Below, piece by piece: positions 34,686-42,920 of a stretch of 64,000 nt of DNA; position 1 is the first letter of the stretch; every line of letters begins with the position of its first letter. The notes beneath the pieces are model-generated. The model saw nothing but the letters and a program-made list of their open reading frames with translations, made no database searches and had not been told where the DNA came from. Position numbers and translations under genes: made by a program. The DNA is from CAVROP01 sp050012175 (GTDB lineage: Bacteria > Acidobacteriota > Terriglobia > UBA7540): positions 1 to 64,000 of the forward strand of contig JBEKHR010000030.1 in the NCBI GenBank assembly GCA_050012175.1, in the 5' to 3' direction.

Positions 34686-35306
34686 ATGAGGCAGAATTTT
34701 CCAGGTCGCGTTTTCCGCACTCTAGCCGCCACGGCGCTGGCGACGGGGCTGTGCGTCCCGCTGGTGAAGGCGCAGGCTGCCGGCGAGTACACGATGGGCG
34801 TTTCGAGGTCGGCTGCGGGCGCTGTGGGATTCGGCAATACATTGAGCCGCAGGATGTCGAAGGCCGCCGACGAGCTTTCCGATAAGCTCAAGACGCGGAT
34901 TCATGAGAGCCCTGCGCAAGTGATGAAGGAGAACCGCGCCGCATTCGCGAAAGAGGCGGGCGAAGGCGGGGGAACGTTACGCTTCGCTTCCGACCCCAGT
35001 GATGCCGCGGTCTTTGTGGATGGCCACCTGGTCGCGCGGACACCGGCAGAAATCACAGTTCCGCAGGGCAAGCATGCGATTGAGGTCACCCGGCCTGACC
35101 GCGACCAGTGGTTCGAGCAGGCCACCGTCGCCAAGGGGCAAACCGTGGATATCAGCGCCAAGCTGGTGAATCCGTATCCCTCCGTTATCACACTCAGCTT
35201 CAACGACACTACGAAGAACAAGGGGCAAACCGTGGATATCAGCGCCAAGCCGGTGAATACGAACCCCTCCGTCATCACGCTCAGCTTCAACGACACTAAG
35301 AAATAA
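34686..35306 (+). CDS. Exported PEGA-domain protein
   Basis: The ~206-residue protein has an N-terminal signal peptide (FRTLAATALATGLCVPLVKAQA). The PEGA-type block is GTLRFASDPSDAAVFVDGHLVARTPAEITVPQGKHAIEVTRP (about residues 97-138). Two ATGs are adjacent (34683 and 34686). The C-terminus consists of two copies of a ~28-residue unit, KGQTVDISAKxVN...PSVITLSFNDT, made by a tandem DNA repeat at about 35135-35304. PEGA proteins usually act at the envelope; the precise role is unknown. Confidence 0.8.
   Translation: MRQNFPGRVFRTLAATALATGLCVPLVKAQAAGEYTMGVSRSAAGAVGFGNTLSRRMSKAADELSDKLKTRIHESPAQVMKENRAAFAKEAGEGGGTLRFASDPSDAAVFVDGHLVARTPAEITVPQGKHAIEVTRPDRDQWFEQATVAKGQTVDISAKLVNPYPSVITLSFNDTTKNKGQTVDISAKPVNTNPSVITLSFNDTKK
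35135..35304. repeat. Tandem repeat within the PEGA gene
   Basis: Two head-to-tail units of about 85 bp, each starting AAGGGGCAAACCGTGGATAT, add a duplicated C-terminal segment. The reading frame is kept. Confidence 0.8.
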
Positions 35307-35410
35307 TCACGCCTGGGAACGCCAGACGCATGTAGTGGGATTCAGTCTAACAGGGATTGAACAAGACACCACAGGCGGAATTGCGCGGCTCTAACTCCCG
35401 CATCGGTTGC

Positions 35411-35631
35411 TTAAAGTTCCAGTTCGAGACCGATATCAAAACCACGCTCGGAGGATTCTGCCTCGCGCACCCACACCACGCGGTAGACCTTGACGTCGTC
35501 TGGGGTACTTTCCAAAATGGCCTTGACCTCCATTCCCCAGCGAAGTGGAGCGTGCTGGCGCACGCACAAGCCACGCTCGGACATATCGACGATTGAGGCC
35601 TTTACTTCCTCGGGGTCCTTCCGTCCAAATT
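35411..35631 (-). pseudogene. PilZ-domain remnant without start codon
   Basis: A - strand frame reads EVKASIVDMSERGLCVR, continues through RVVWVREAESSERGFDIGLELEL and stops at 35411. This is the PilZ fold pattern (D-x-S-x-x-G and a late G-x-x-L strand). The N-terminal RxxxR part of the c-di-GMP site is missing and there is no in-frame ATG, GTG or TTG upstream before a stop. A low-complexity CAGT-rich tract seems to have replaced the 5' end. Confidence 0.6.
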
Positions 35632-35689
35632 GCCTCCTTCCTTCTCGCCACTGTGGACTGCTCTCTGCCTACAGCTAACTGCCTACTGC

Positions 35690-37252
35690 CTACCGGGATG
35701 CGGCCCGGGGCAGTCCGCTCAGGGCTTCGCGCACTTTCTTGTCCAGTGTTTCGACGAAGCTGCTTAAAACCAATCCTTCCTGGCGAAAGACCACGCGCCC
35801 GTTGCGATCGAAGATCACCAGCGTGGGGAGGTTTTGCACGCCGAGGAGCCGTTCGAGTCCCTGAGGGTAGACCACCTGGGTAGTCCACTGCTCTTCCTTG
35901 AGGAATGCCGGCACGCCGGCCCGGTCCTCGTCCACGTTCACGGCCAGGAACACGGCGGCGGGCTCGTTGCGGAAGTTCTCCACCACGCGCTCGAGCAGCT
36001 TTCCCTCCAGCCGGCAAGGGCCGCACCAGGTGGCCCAGAACTCCAGGACCAGAACTTTGCCGCGGTAATCGGCAAGCCGCAGCGGCGAGCCGTCGGTGCG
36101 CTTGAGCACATAAGCGAAGGGGTCAAGAAGATTGGCGTTGGGCTGGCGCGAGTCCTGGAATCGCGGAGCGAGCGCGCGTACAAGCTCGTCGTAGCGGGCC
36201 AGGACCATATCGCCCAGGCCTTTCTCGGATTGGTGGAGCGCCACGTAACAACTGCCCAGTTTCCGGCGGACCTCCTCGCGGTGCGACGGGTCAAGGCCGG
36301 GACCGGGGAAGGCGAACGCCGTCGCATACTCATTCAGGGCTCGTTCAAGGTCGTTCTTCTTGGCCGCCAAGTCACCCAGCCGCTCCGCAAGCTGCTGCGA
36401 GGGATAGGCGGCATAGCTCTTTGCGTAATCCGCCATGGCCTTGTCCGTCTCGCCGGACTTGGCGTAAAGCTTCCCGCGCATCAGGTAGGCCGCGGCCAGC
36501 ATGGTGCTGGGCGATTCGGGGGACTTGTCCTTGCCCGCCGTAGACGGGGCCGATTCTTTGACTTTCCTTTCCGCGAGCCCAACGAACTTCATCGCGTATT
36601 GAAGGGCTTTGACGCGGCTGGAAGCGTCGTCCTGCCGATCGAAGAGGTCCACCAGCGAAGAAAGAAGCGCGGGATCGTCCGGCTTCAGTGCCAGCAATTT
36701 TTCGCCATACTTGATAGCGGTTTGAGGATCGTTGGCCCGAAGGGCGGATTTGTAAATGAACTGGAGAATCTCCTCGCGTCGCGCACTCGCGGGGAAGCGC
36801 TCGAGAAAAGCCTCCAGGTTCTTGATAAGCACCTGGGGATTGTCCTCGGAGGAGCGGACCGCATCCTGAAGCGCCTGCGATTCCTGCGCCTCCGGAGAGG
36901 CCTTCTCGGCAGTCTGCGTCGGCGCAGCGGATTGGGTTGCGGGATTCTGAGCCGCTTGCACAGCCCGCAGAGGAACAGGATTCAGCAACAAAAGCGGGCT
37001 CAAGAGCGCGGCGGCGAAAGAGCAGTGACGAGTGATCCCGCAAGGCGGGAACGAGTGACGAGCAGAAAGACGCAGAGCAGAATTCCCGGTGCGGAAAGCA
37101 GCATGCAGCAGGTCCGCGCAATCTAGAATGCAAAACCTAAAACCCGCAATTGCCCTGCTCCCTAGCCGGCTTCTTCCAGCGGACAACGGACCACTGACAA
37201 CTGACGACTGACAACTGACAACTGCCCTTAGAACGACATGTTTTTTCGGCAT
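35690..37252 (-). CDS. Exported TPR protein with C-terminal TlpA-like thioredoxin domain
   Basis: The mature protein has TPR-like helices (TAIKYGEKLLALKPDDPALLSSLVDLF, AAAYLMRGKLYAKSGETDKAMADYAKSY) and a C-terminal TlpA/ResA-like domain with the redox motif WCGPC (in VLEFWATWCGPCRLEGK) and the cis-Pro block NLPTLVIFD. A role in periplasmic thiol-disulphide exchange is likely. The start is uncertain: a signal-peptide-like stretch lies near 36960-37020, but the nearest in-frame ATG is 37252, beyond a repeat-rich tract. A CTG start near 37080 or a frameshift in the tract is possible. Confidence 0.75.
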   Translation of the reverse strand: MPKKHVVLRAVVSCQSSVVSGPLSAGRSRLGSRAIAGFRFCILDCADLLHAAFRTGNSALRLSARHSFPPCGITRHCSFAAALLSPLLLLNPVPLRAVQAAQNPATQSAAPTQTAEKASPEAQESQALQDAVRSSEDNPQVLIKNLEAFLERFPASARREEILQFIYKSALRANDPQTAIKYGEKLLALKPDDPALLSSLVDLFDRQDDASSRVKALQYAMKFVGLAERKVKESAPSTAGKDKSPESPSTMLAAAYLMRGKLYAKSGETDKAMADYAKSYAAYPSQQLAERLGDLAAKKNDLERALNEYATAFAFPGPGLDPSHREEVRRKLGSCYVALHQSEKGLGDMVLARYDELVRALAPRFQDSRQPNANLLDPFAYVLKRTDGSPLRLADYRGKVLVLEFWATWCGPCRLEGKLLERVVENFRNEPAAVFLAVNVDEDRAGVPAFLKEEQWTTQVVYPQGLERLLGVQNLPTLVIFDRNGRVVFRQEGLVLSSFVETLDKKVREALSGLPRAASR

Positions 37253-37332
37253 CCTTCTAAATTTAAGGAGAAGCGCAGAGCTGGTCAAGGCAAATAGAGC
37301 GCCGCAGGGAACTAAACAGCGAGCCGTGCTGA

Positions 37333-37338
37333 TATAAT
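37333..37338 (+). promoter_or_regulatory. Extended -10 promoter of the HAD gene
   Basis: TATAAT preceded by TG and one base (TGATATAAT) makes an extended -10 element. No good -35 box is visible. The ATG follows at 37361 behind AAGGAG. Confidence 0.5.
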
Positions 37339-37360
37339 GCTGGGCTCTTAAGGAGCTGAA

Positions 37361-38074
37361 ATGAGTCCCAGACGAATACGCGCCGTCTTCCTGGACGCAG
37401 GCAACACACTGGTGTTCCCGCGACTCGAGGATCTCATCGCGGACTTGAAGGAACATGGCCATTCGGCCACGCCGGATGACTTTTACGCTGCGGAGCGTGT
37501 GGGCAAACAAAAACTGGATGATTGGCTGTGGCCGCAGATCCGACGCGGTGAGGTCCCGAAGCAAATTGACTATTACTATTGGTCGGAGTATTTGCACGAG
37601 TTCACGAGAAGGCTCGGCGTGCCGGAGAGCGAGCCGGGGGAGCTTACCAAGCGCTTGGTCAAAAGCTTCCAGAACCTTCAGCTCTGGTCCCGCGTGATGC
37701 CCGATACGCCTGCCTTTCTTGAAGGGCTTGTGGCCCAGGGCTACTTCTTGGGAGTGATTTCAAATTCCACCGGAACTCTGGAAGGCCAACTCGTCCGTTT
37801 GGGCCTGGCACGCTATTTCCAGGCTATCTTGGATTCGGCTATCGTAGGCATTCAAAAACCACACCCGGGAATCTTCAAGCTGGCGCTTCAGCGCGCGGGC
37901 GTGGAGGGTTCGGAAGCCGTGTTTGTGGGCGACACCTATGCGACGGACGTAGGCGGCGCGCAGCTCGCGGGGTTGACGGGTGTCCTTATGGACGGTGTGG
38001 GAGCTTACCCTGACGCCGCGTGCCCCAGAATCTCATCGCTTCCGGAACTGGCGAGAATCCTTGAAGGCTTGTAA
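37361..38074 (+). CDS. HAD-superfamily hydrolase
   Basis: This is a 237-residue haloacid-dehalogenase-type phosphohydrolase. The nucleophile motif is FLDAGNTLVF (Asp at about residue 11), where the usual second Asp of DxDGT is replaced (DAGNT), as in several HAD hydrolases. Motif II is VISNSTG, motif III the Lys in IQKPHPGIF and motif IV VFVGDTYATDVGGA. The cap is inserted after motif I. The substrate cannot be predicted. Confidence 0.88.
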   Translation: MSPRRIRAVFLDAGNTLVFPRLEDLIADLKEHGHSATPDDFYAAERVGKQKLDDWLWPQIRRGEVPKQIDYYYWSEYLHEFTRRLGVPESEPGELTKRLVKSFQNLQLWSRVMPDTPAFLEGLVAQGYFLGVISNSTGTLEGQLVRLGLARYFQAILDSAIVGIQKPHPGIFKLALQRAGVEGSEAVFVGDTYATDVGGAQLAGLTGVLMDGVGAYPDAACPRISSLPELARILEGL

Positions 38075-38184
38075 GCGAAGATCCTGCGCGACCGAGCTAC
38101 CACATTCTGCGAACTTCGGAGATCGCGGGCCGTGAGCCACCCCACAAACAGCCTTGGGACCTGTGGTACTTCCGTGCCTCGATA

Positions 38185-38278
38185 GTGTCCCAATTCGACT
38201 GTAGGGCCGCCCCTCGGGGCGGCTTGGCCGGTCCCGTGAGGCGGGACCGGCCCTACATCCCATATTTGGACACCACCC
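38185..38278. repeat. Small palindromic element with GTGTCC-type ends
   Basis: The outer ends are AGTGTCCCAAT and TTGGACACCACC. Inside, 38201-38256 is a two-hairpin unit, GTAGGGCCG...CGGCCCTAC-like, with arms GCCGCCCC/GGGGCGGC and GGCCGGTCCCG/CGGGACCGGCC. Related ends occur at 23004-23435 and 55743-55770. Confidence 0.65.
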
Positions 38279-38359
38279 GTGCCTCGTTAGGCATTTCTTC
38301 CTGCCCAGTAGCGTGCTACCATTTTCACGGTGTGAAAAGACCTGCTAGGGGGGTGTGCT

Positions 38360-39664
38360 ATGGAAGTTCGGAAACATCATCGCAAGAAAGAGGACTACAG
38401 TCTGCGTACTCACATGATCCACGGGGCCTTCGACAGTAAGAAGTGGGATTTCAACCACCACGTTGTCCCGCCGGTTTCCCAGTCCACGGCTTTCCGCCTG
38501 ACCTCACTTGAGCGGGGCGCCAAGGGGTTCGTGCAATTTGCCTCCGCCGACGAAGCGTTGAGCGGCCACATTCCGATCTACATCTACGACCGGCTGGACG
38601 AACCCACACGGGCCATGCTGGAAGAAAACCTGGCCTACGCCGAGGGCGGCGACATTTGCGTGACGTTTGCCAGCGGCATGGCGGCGATCAGCGGGGTTCT
38701 GGGTTCGGTGGTTCGCCAGGGGCAGGAAGTTCTGGCGCATCAAGTTTTGTACGGCTGCACGTACAGTCTGATGACCAATTGGCTGCCCAGGTTCGGCATG
38801 CAGGCCCGCTTTACCAACTTCCTGAAGACTGAATCCCTTTTCGATCAGGTAACACCTGCTACTCGCGTCCTCTACTTTGAGACCCCGACCAATCCCACCA
38901 TGGAATTGATTGACATCACAGCGCTACGCCGCGTCGCTGACCAGGTGAATGCAAGCCGCGAGGAGCGTGAGCGAGTCCTGGTGATCGTGGACAACACCTT
39001 CGCCACGCCGCACTGCCAGCGGCCTTTGAAACTCGGAGCCGACATCGTTGTGGAAAGCCTGACCAAGGGACTGGGGGGGTTTGGAACGGACATGGGGGGA
39101 GCCGTGATCGCCCCGGCGGAGTGGTACAACCACCTCATGCTCTTCCGCAAGGATTTCGGGGGAGTGCTTTCGCCGCGCAGCGCCTGGGGCATCCTGGTTT
39201 ACGGCCTGCCCACGCTGGCCACTCGCATGTCCAATATGCAGAAGACGGCGCAGCATGTGGCGGAGTTCCTCAGCAAGCATCCCAAAGTGGCGAGCGTCCT
39301 GTATCCCGGCACGGAGTGCTTTCCGCAGAAGGCGTTGGCTCATCGGCAAATGCTCAGCCCGGATGGAAAGTTTGCTCCCGGCAGCATGCTCTATTTCGTT
39401 CTCAAGGGAAGTGATTCCAAGCAAAGCCAGGCTGAGAAGCTGGTGGATTACCTTGCGGAGCACGCTTATTCCATCACGCTGGCCGTCAGCCTCGGGCAGA
39501 TCAAGACTCTGATCGAGCATCCCTTCTCGATGACGCATTCAGCGCTGCCCGACGACCAGAAACGCGCTTTCGGCATGCATCCCGAGGGCATCCGTATTTC
39601 CCTTGGCCTCGAGGACTGGCACGACATCATTCGCGATTTGGAGATTGCCCTGGAGAAGGTGTGA
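38360..39664 (+). CDS. Cys/Met-metabolism PLP enzyme (cystathionine gamma-synthase / methionine gamma-lyase family)
   Basis: This is a 434-residue fold-type I PLP enzyme. CVTFASGMAAISGVLGS marks the phosphate-binding part, VLVIVDNTFATPHCQRPL holds the Asp contacting the cofactor, and VVESLTKGLGG carries the Schiff-base Lys (about residue 237). Conserved Tyr residues occur in IYIYDRLDEPT. It could be a cystathionine gamma-synthase, an O-acetylhomoserine sulfhydrylase or a methionine gamma-lyase; the sequence alone does not decide between them. It stands alone. Confidence 0.88.
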   Translation: MEVRKHHRKKEDYSLRTHMIHGAFDSKKWDFNHHVVPPVSQSTAFRLTSLERGAKGFVQFASADEALSGHIPIYIYDRLDEPTRAMLEENLAYAEGGDICVTFASGMAAISGVLGSVVRQGQEVLAHQVLYGCTYSLMTNWLPRFGMQARFTNFLKTESLFDQVTPATRVLYFETPTNPTMELIDITALRRVADQVNASREERERVLVIVDNTFATPHCQRPLKLGADIVVESLTKGLGGFGTDMGGAVIAPAEWYNHLMLFRKDFGGVLSPRSAWGILVYGLPTLATRMSNMQKTAQHVAEFLSKHPKVASVLYPGTECFPQKALAHRQMLSPDGKFAPGSMLYFVLKGSDSKQSQAEKLVDYLAEHAYSITLAVSLGQIKTLIEHPFSMTHSALPDDQKRAFGMHPEGIRISLGLEDWHDIIRDLEIALEKV

Positions 39665-39865
39665 GACGCCGCGCGGCCCGGGCAGAAGGCAGAAAGCAGT
39701 AGGTATTAGGCAGAAGACAGAAAGCAGGATGCAATAGCCAGTTGGCAAGTTGGCAACTAAGACAGTGGGATTGCAGCCCCAAGCAGACTCAAAGCTGACG
39801 GCTGATAGCTGAAAGCTGACAGCTTGGTTCTCCGTTCAGGGCTGAGATTGCCTGACCAGTGAAAC

Positions 39866-41035
39866 TCACCGGCTGGCTTGTGTGGTGAGGTGATCTTTAT
39901 GGAGCACTTCACGGTAGAAGTGCCCGGCGATTTCTGCGGCGTGGGGACCGAACATCATGCGTCCACCGCGCAGAAGGACGACGGCCACATACCTTGGTTG
40001 CTGCTCCTGGGCGTATGAAATGAACCAGCCCAGGCGCGCTCCGTCTTCGCTGCACGTTCCGGTTTTTCCGTAGATCTGCATTTCGGGGTCGTAAGCCAGC
40101 CGGGCAGTTCCGTAGAGGACCGCTCCCTCAAGGCCTGCCTTGATTTCGGGCAAGTACTGGGCCAGATCGTCCAATTGGCGCCGGACTCTGGGCTGGAATT
40201 GGGAAAGTTCATCCGCGGTGCGCGGATACTGCAATTCGTAAAGGGTGCCCCCGTTGGCGATGGCTGAGATAACGGCGGCCCATTGAAGCGGGGTGACTTC
40301 CATGTCCCGCCCGTAATAAGCCAGATAACCCACGCCGCCCTCCTTTGGGGCAGCGGCGGGAAAACGGCCGGCGGATTCACCGGGGATGTCATCGCCGGTC
40401 TTTTCCCCAAGGGCGAACTCATGAGCGTACTGGGCCAGCCGCTGGAATCCCAACATCTCACCTAGTTTCAAGAAGAATACGTTGTTGGACCGGGCCAGCG
40501 CTTCAGTGAGGTCCATCCGCAGGCGTCTCCCGACATAGAGCTTCGTGTTTGGGGTGATGATGCCTTCTCGCAGGGCGGCCAGCGCTACCACGGGCTTGAA
40601 GGTCGAGCAAGGTGTAAAGCCACTGGAGAGCGCCAGCTTTTGATTCACAATGGAGAGAACCCGCCCATTGTTCGGATCCACCACCACCATGCTTCCGTTC
40701 CAGTTTCCCAATGCCGCAAGGGCAGCTTGGCGGACGGCGGGATCGTCACCCGCCGGGTTGTCCTCCGCCGCAGGGTCACCGAACGAGCTGATTCGGTAAG
40801 CACCGTTGCCGCGCAGCCGGCGCCGGCTACGTCTCCGGCTGGCAGATACTGTTTGCAGGGGGCTTCGTTTTCTCGTGGCTAGCGGCTTCGAAGTGGAAGA
40901 GTTTTTAGGGGAGGAAGGCGCATTCGAGGGCGCCGTCGATGGTTGCGTCCCAGAGTTCTTCGCGCTCCCTAAGTTTGTCTCTGTCCCGAGTAGGCAAAAA
41001 ACGGCCACGGCCAGAATGGCTAGTCTCTTAGGCAA
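39866..41035 (-). CDS. Penicillin-binding transpeptidase domain protein
   Basis: The 389-residue protein starts at TTG 41035 behind AGGAGG, with a signal peptide or membrane anchor and a Ser/Pro/Lys-rich linker (about residues 25-75). The penicillin-binding motifs are STFK at residues 144-147, SNN at 183-185 and KTG in YGKTGTC near residue 325. It lacks a glycosyltransferase or dimerisation domain, so it is shorter than class A or B enzymes and resembles the transpeptidase domain alone. A role in peptidoglycan cross-linking or beta-lactam binding is likely. Confidence 0.85.
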   Translation of the reverse strand: MPKRLAILAVAVFCLLGTETNLGSAKNSGTQPSTAPSNAPSSPKNSSTSKPLATRKRSPLQTVSASRRRSRRRLRGNGAYRISSFGDPAAEDNPAGDDPAVRQAALAALGNWNGSMVVVDPNNGRVLSIVNQKLALSSGFTPCSTFKPVVALAALREGIITPNTKLYVGRRLRMDLTEALARSNNVFFLKLGEMLGFQRLAQYAHEFALGEKTGDDIPGESAGRFPAAAPKEGGVGYLAYYGRDMEVTPLQWAAVISAIANGGTLYELQYPRTADELSQFQPRVRRQLDDLAQYLPEIKAGLEGAVLYGTARLAYDPEMQIYGKTGTCSEDGARLGWFISYAQEQQPRYVAVVLLRGGRMMFGPHAAEIAGHFYREVLHKDHLTTQASR

Positions 41036-41127
41036 GGTTGTGATGAAAACCTCCTTGGTTCGTGTCGAGGTTACTTCCGTCCCGCGTCAGAGCTGGCGAC
41101 TGCCAACGGGGAAAGACTTCGAAATTG

Positions 41128-42186
41128 CTACTTCTTACCCTTTGCGGCTGCGGCGCTTTCCGCCCCTGCCGCCACATCGTGTGGGACCGGCAGGTTGAGC
41201 GCCTTGCGCACTTCCATCTCAAGTTTCTTACACAGGTCAGGGTTGTCGCGCAAGAATTGCTTGGCGTTTTCGCGGCCCTGCCCGATGCGCTCACCCGCGT
41301 AAGAGAACCAAGCCCCACTCTTCTCCAGGATATCGCGCTCAGCGGCCACATCGATCAGGTCGCCCTCCCTGGAGATCCCCTCGCCATATAGAATATCAAA
41401 TTCTGCCTCCCGGAAGGGAGCGGCAATTTTATTTTTTACTATTTTTACCTTGGTCCGGTTTCCGACCACGCGGTCGCCATCCTTGATGGAGGCAATACGG
41501 CGGATGTCGACGCGAATTGTAGCATAGAACTTCAGCGCCCGGCCACCGGAGGTCGTCTCCGGGTTGCCGAACATGACGCCGATCCTTTCCCGGATCTGGT
41601 TAATAAAAATCAGGCAGGTTTTGGATTTGGCTACGATGCCCGCGAGCTTCCTGAGGGCTTGCGACATCAACCGCGCCTGAAGGCCGGGCAAGGAGTCGCC
41701 CATATCACCATCGAGTTCGGCCTTGGGGACGAGGGCGGCGACCGAATCAATCACTATGACGTCAATCGCGTTAGATCGAACCAGCGCTTCGGCAATTTCC
41801 AGCGCCTGCTCGCCGTAGTCCGGCTGCGAGACCAGCAGGTTGTCCACATCCACGCCCAACCTCTTGGCGTAGGGTGCGTCCAGGGCATGCTCGGCGTCCA
41901 CGAACGCCGCCATCCCGCCGCGTTGTTGTGCCTGCGCCACCACATGCAGCGCGATGGTCGTCTTGCCGCTCGACTCCGGGCCGAAGATTTCGACTACCCT
42001 TCCCCGCGGCATCCCACCCACCCCCAGCGCCGCATCAAAGGACATCGAGCCGGTTGGGATCACTTCCACGGGAACCAGCGCGTCCTTGGTCCCCAGGCGC
42101 ATAATCGAACCCTTGCCGAATTGCTTCTCAATCTGCGTCAGCGCCAGATCAATGGCCTTGAGCTTTTCAGTTCGGTCTTCTGGCAT
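41128..42186 (-). CDS. recA: RecA recombinase
   Basis: This is the ATP-dependent strand-exchange protein of homologous recombination and SOS induction. It is 352 residues, full length. Walker A is GPESSGKT (residues 69-76) and Walker B is VIVIDSVAAL. The L1 and L2 DNA-binding loops include MGDSLPGLQARLMSQALRK and INQIRERIGVMFGNPETTSGGRALKF. The C-terminus ends in a short Ala/Lys-rich tail. A GAAGGAT ribosome site precedes the ATG. No SOS box was recognised upstream by eye. Confidence 0.98.
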   Translation of the reverse strand: MPEDRTEKLKAIDLALTQIEKQFGKGSIMRLGTKDALVPVEVIPTGSMSFDAALGVGGMPRGRVVEIFGPESSGKTTIALHVVAQAQQRGGMAAFVDAEHALDAPYAKRLGVDVDNLLVSQPDYGEQALEIAEALVRSNAIDVIVIDSVAALVPKAELDGDMGDSLPGLQARLMSQALRKLAGIVAKSKTCLIFINQIRERIGVMFGNPETTSGGRALKFYATIRVDIRRIASIKDGDRVVGNRTKVKIVKNKIAAPFREAEFDILYGEGISREGDLIDVAAERDILEKSGAWFSYAGERIGQGRENAKQFLRDNPDLCKKLEMEVRKALNLPVPHDVAAGAESAAAAKGKK

Positions 42187-42220
42187 GTCGATATCCTTCT
42201 TTCTGGGATGATTTTTCTGG

Positions 42221-42628
42221 TCAAGAAGTGCTTTCCCAGTCTTCGATTCGTAACCCCCTTACGCGCCCGAATTCGGCTGTGTTATGCGTGACGATGATAG
42301 CCTCATGGGCAAGCGCAACGGCAGCGATCAGAAGATCGTTGGGGCCAATCGGCGTGCCCGCCGACGCAAGCTGGGCCCTGATTGCTCCATATACTTCTTC
42401 GCACTTCTCGTCAAACGGCAACGTCGCAAATTCTTGAAAGAACCGCCGCAGAACTGCTAAGTTTGCTTCTCGCCGTGTGCTCCGATACGCACCATAGTAG
42501 AGTTCCGCTTTGCTGATGGAGCAGAGAGCAACTTCCCGCCTGGGCACAGAGGCTAACTTTCGAGCCAGCGGGGAATGCCGCTCATTGAGCAGGCGGACGC
42601 AAGCGTTGGTGTCCAATAACAAACTCAC
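42221..42628 (-). CDS. vapC: VapC-type PIN-domain toxin
   Basis: This is a 135-residue PIN-domain ribonuclease. Acidic active-site residues are D6 (LLLDTNACV), E42 (SKAELYYG) and D98 (GPNDLLIAA), with N115 in VTHNTAEF. Its start overlaps the stop of the antitoxin gene by four bases, the standard toxin-antitoxin layout. The target is probably RNA. It lies just downstream of recA on the same strand order but is likely a separate module. Confidence 0.93.
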   Translation of the reverse strand: MSLLLDTNACVRLLNERHSPLARKLASVPRREVALCSISKAELYYGAYRSTRREANLAVLRRFFQEFATLPFDEKCEEVYGAIRAQLASAGTPIGPNDLLIAAVALAHEAIIVTHNTAEFGRVRGLRIEDWESTS

Positions 42629-42873
42629 AACTTCTCCCGAGTCTCGTACTCCCCCTCACACTCGCGTGTCAGGCGTTCACCTTGCCAACCTCCAACCACA
42701 CCTTCAAAGAATCCGGTAGACCAAGCGAGCTCCTCTGTGCGGCCAAGATCAGACTGACTGACCGGCGCGACAATCACCATCACCTCCACGTCGGTTTCTA
42801 CTAAGTTGGAAGGTACATCCAGGTGCAAAACGCCGTCAGCACCGACCCGAGATCGTATCAAGATACTCCGCAT
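42625..42873 (-). CDS. Antitoxin partner of VapC
   Basis: The 82-residue protein starts RSRVGADGVLHLDVPSNLVETDVEVMVIV, a beta-rich N-terminus seen in a common class of small antitoxins paired with PIN toxins. The acidic C-terminal half (TRECEGEYETREKL) would bind and neutralise the toxin. AGGAGG lies just upstream of the ATG. The pair probably autoregulates its promoter, as is usual for these modules. Confidence 0.85.
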   Translation of the reverse strand: MRSILIRSRVGADGVLHLDVPSNLVETDVEVMVIVAPVSQSDLGRTEELAWSTGFFEGVVGGWQGERLTRECEGEYETREKL

Positions 42874-42920
42874 GGTTCTGGCCTCCTCTCCAGAGTTGCC
42901 ATTGTACTATTATCGAAGGA

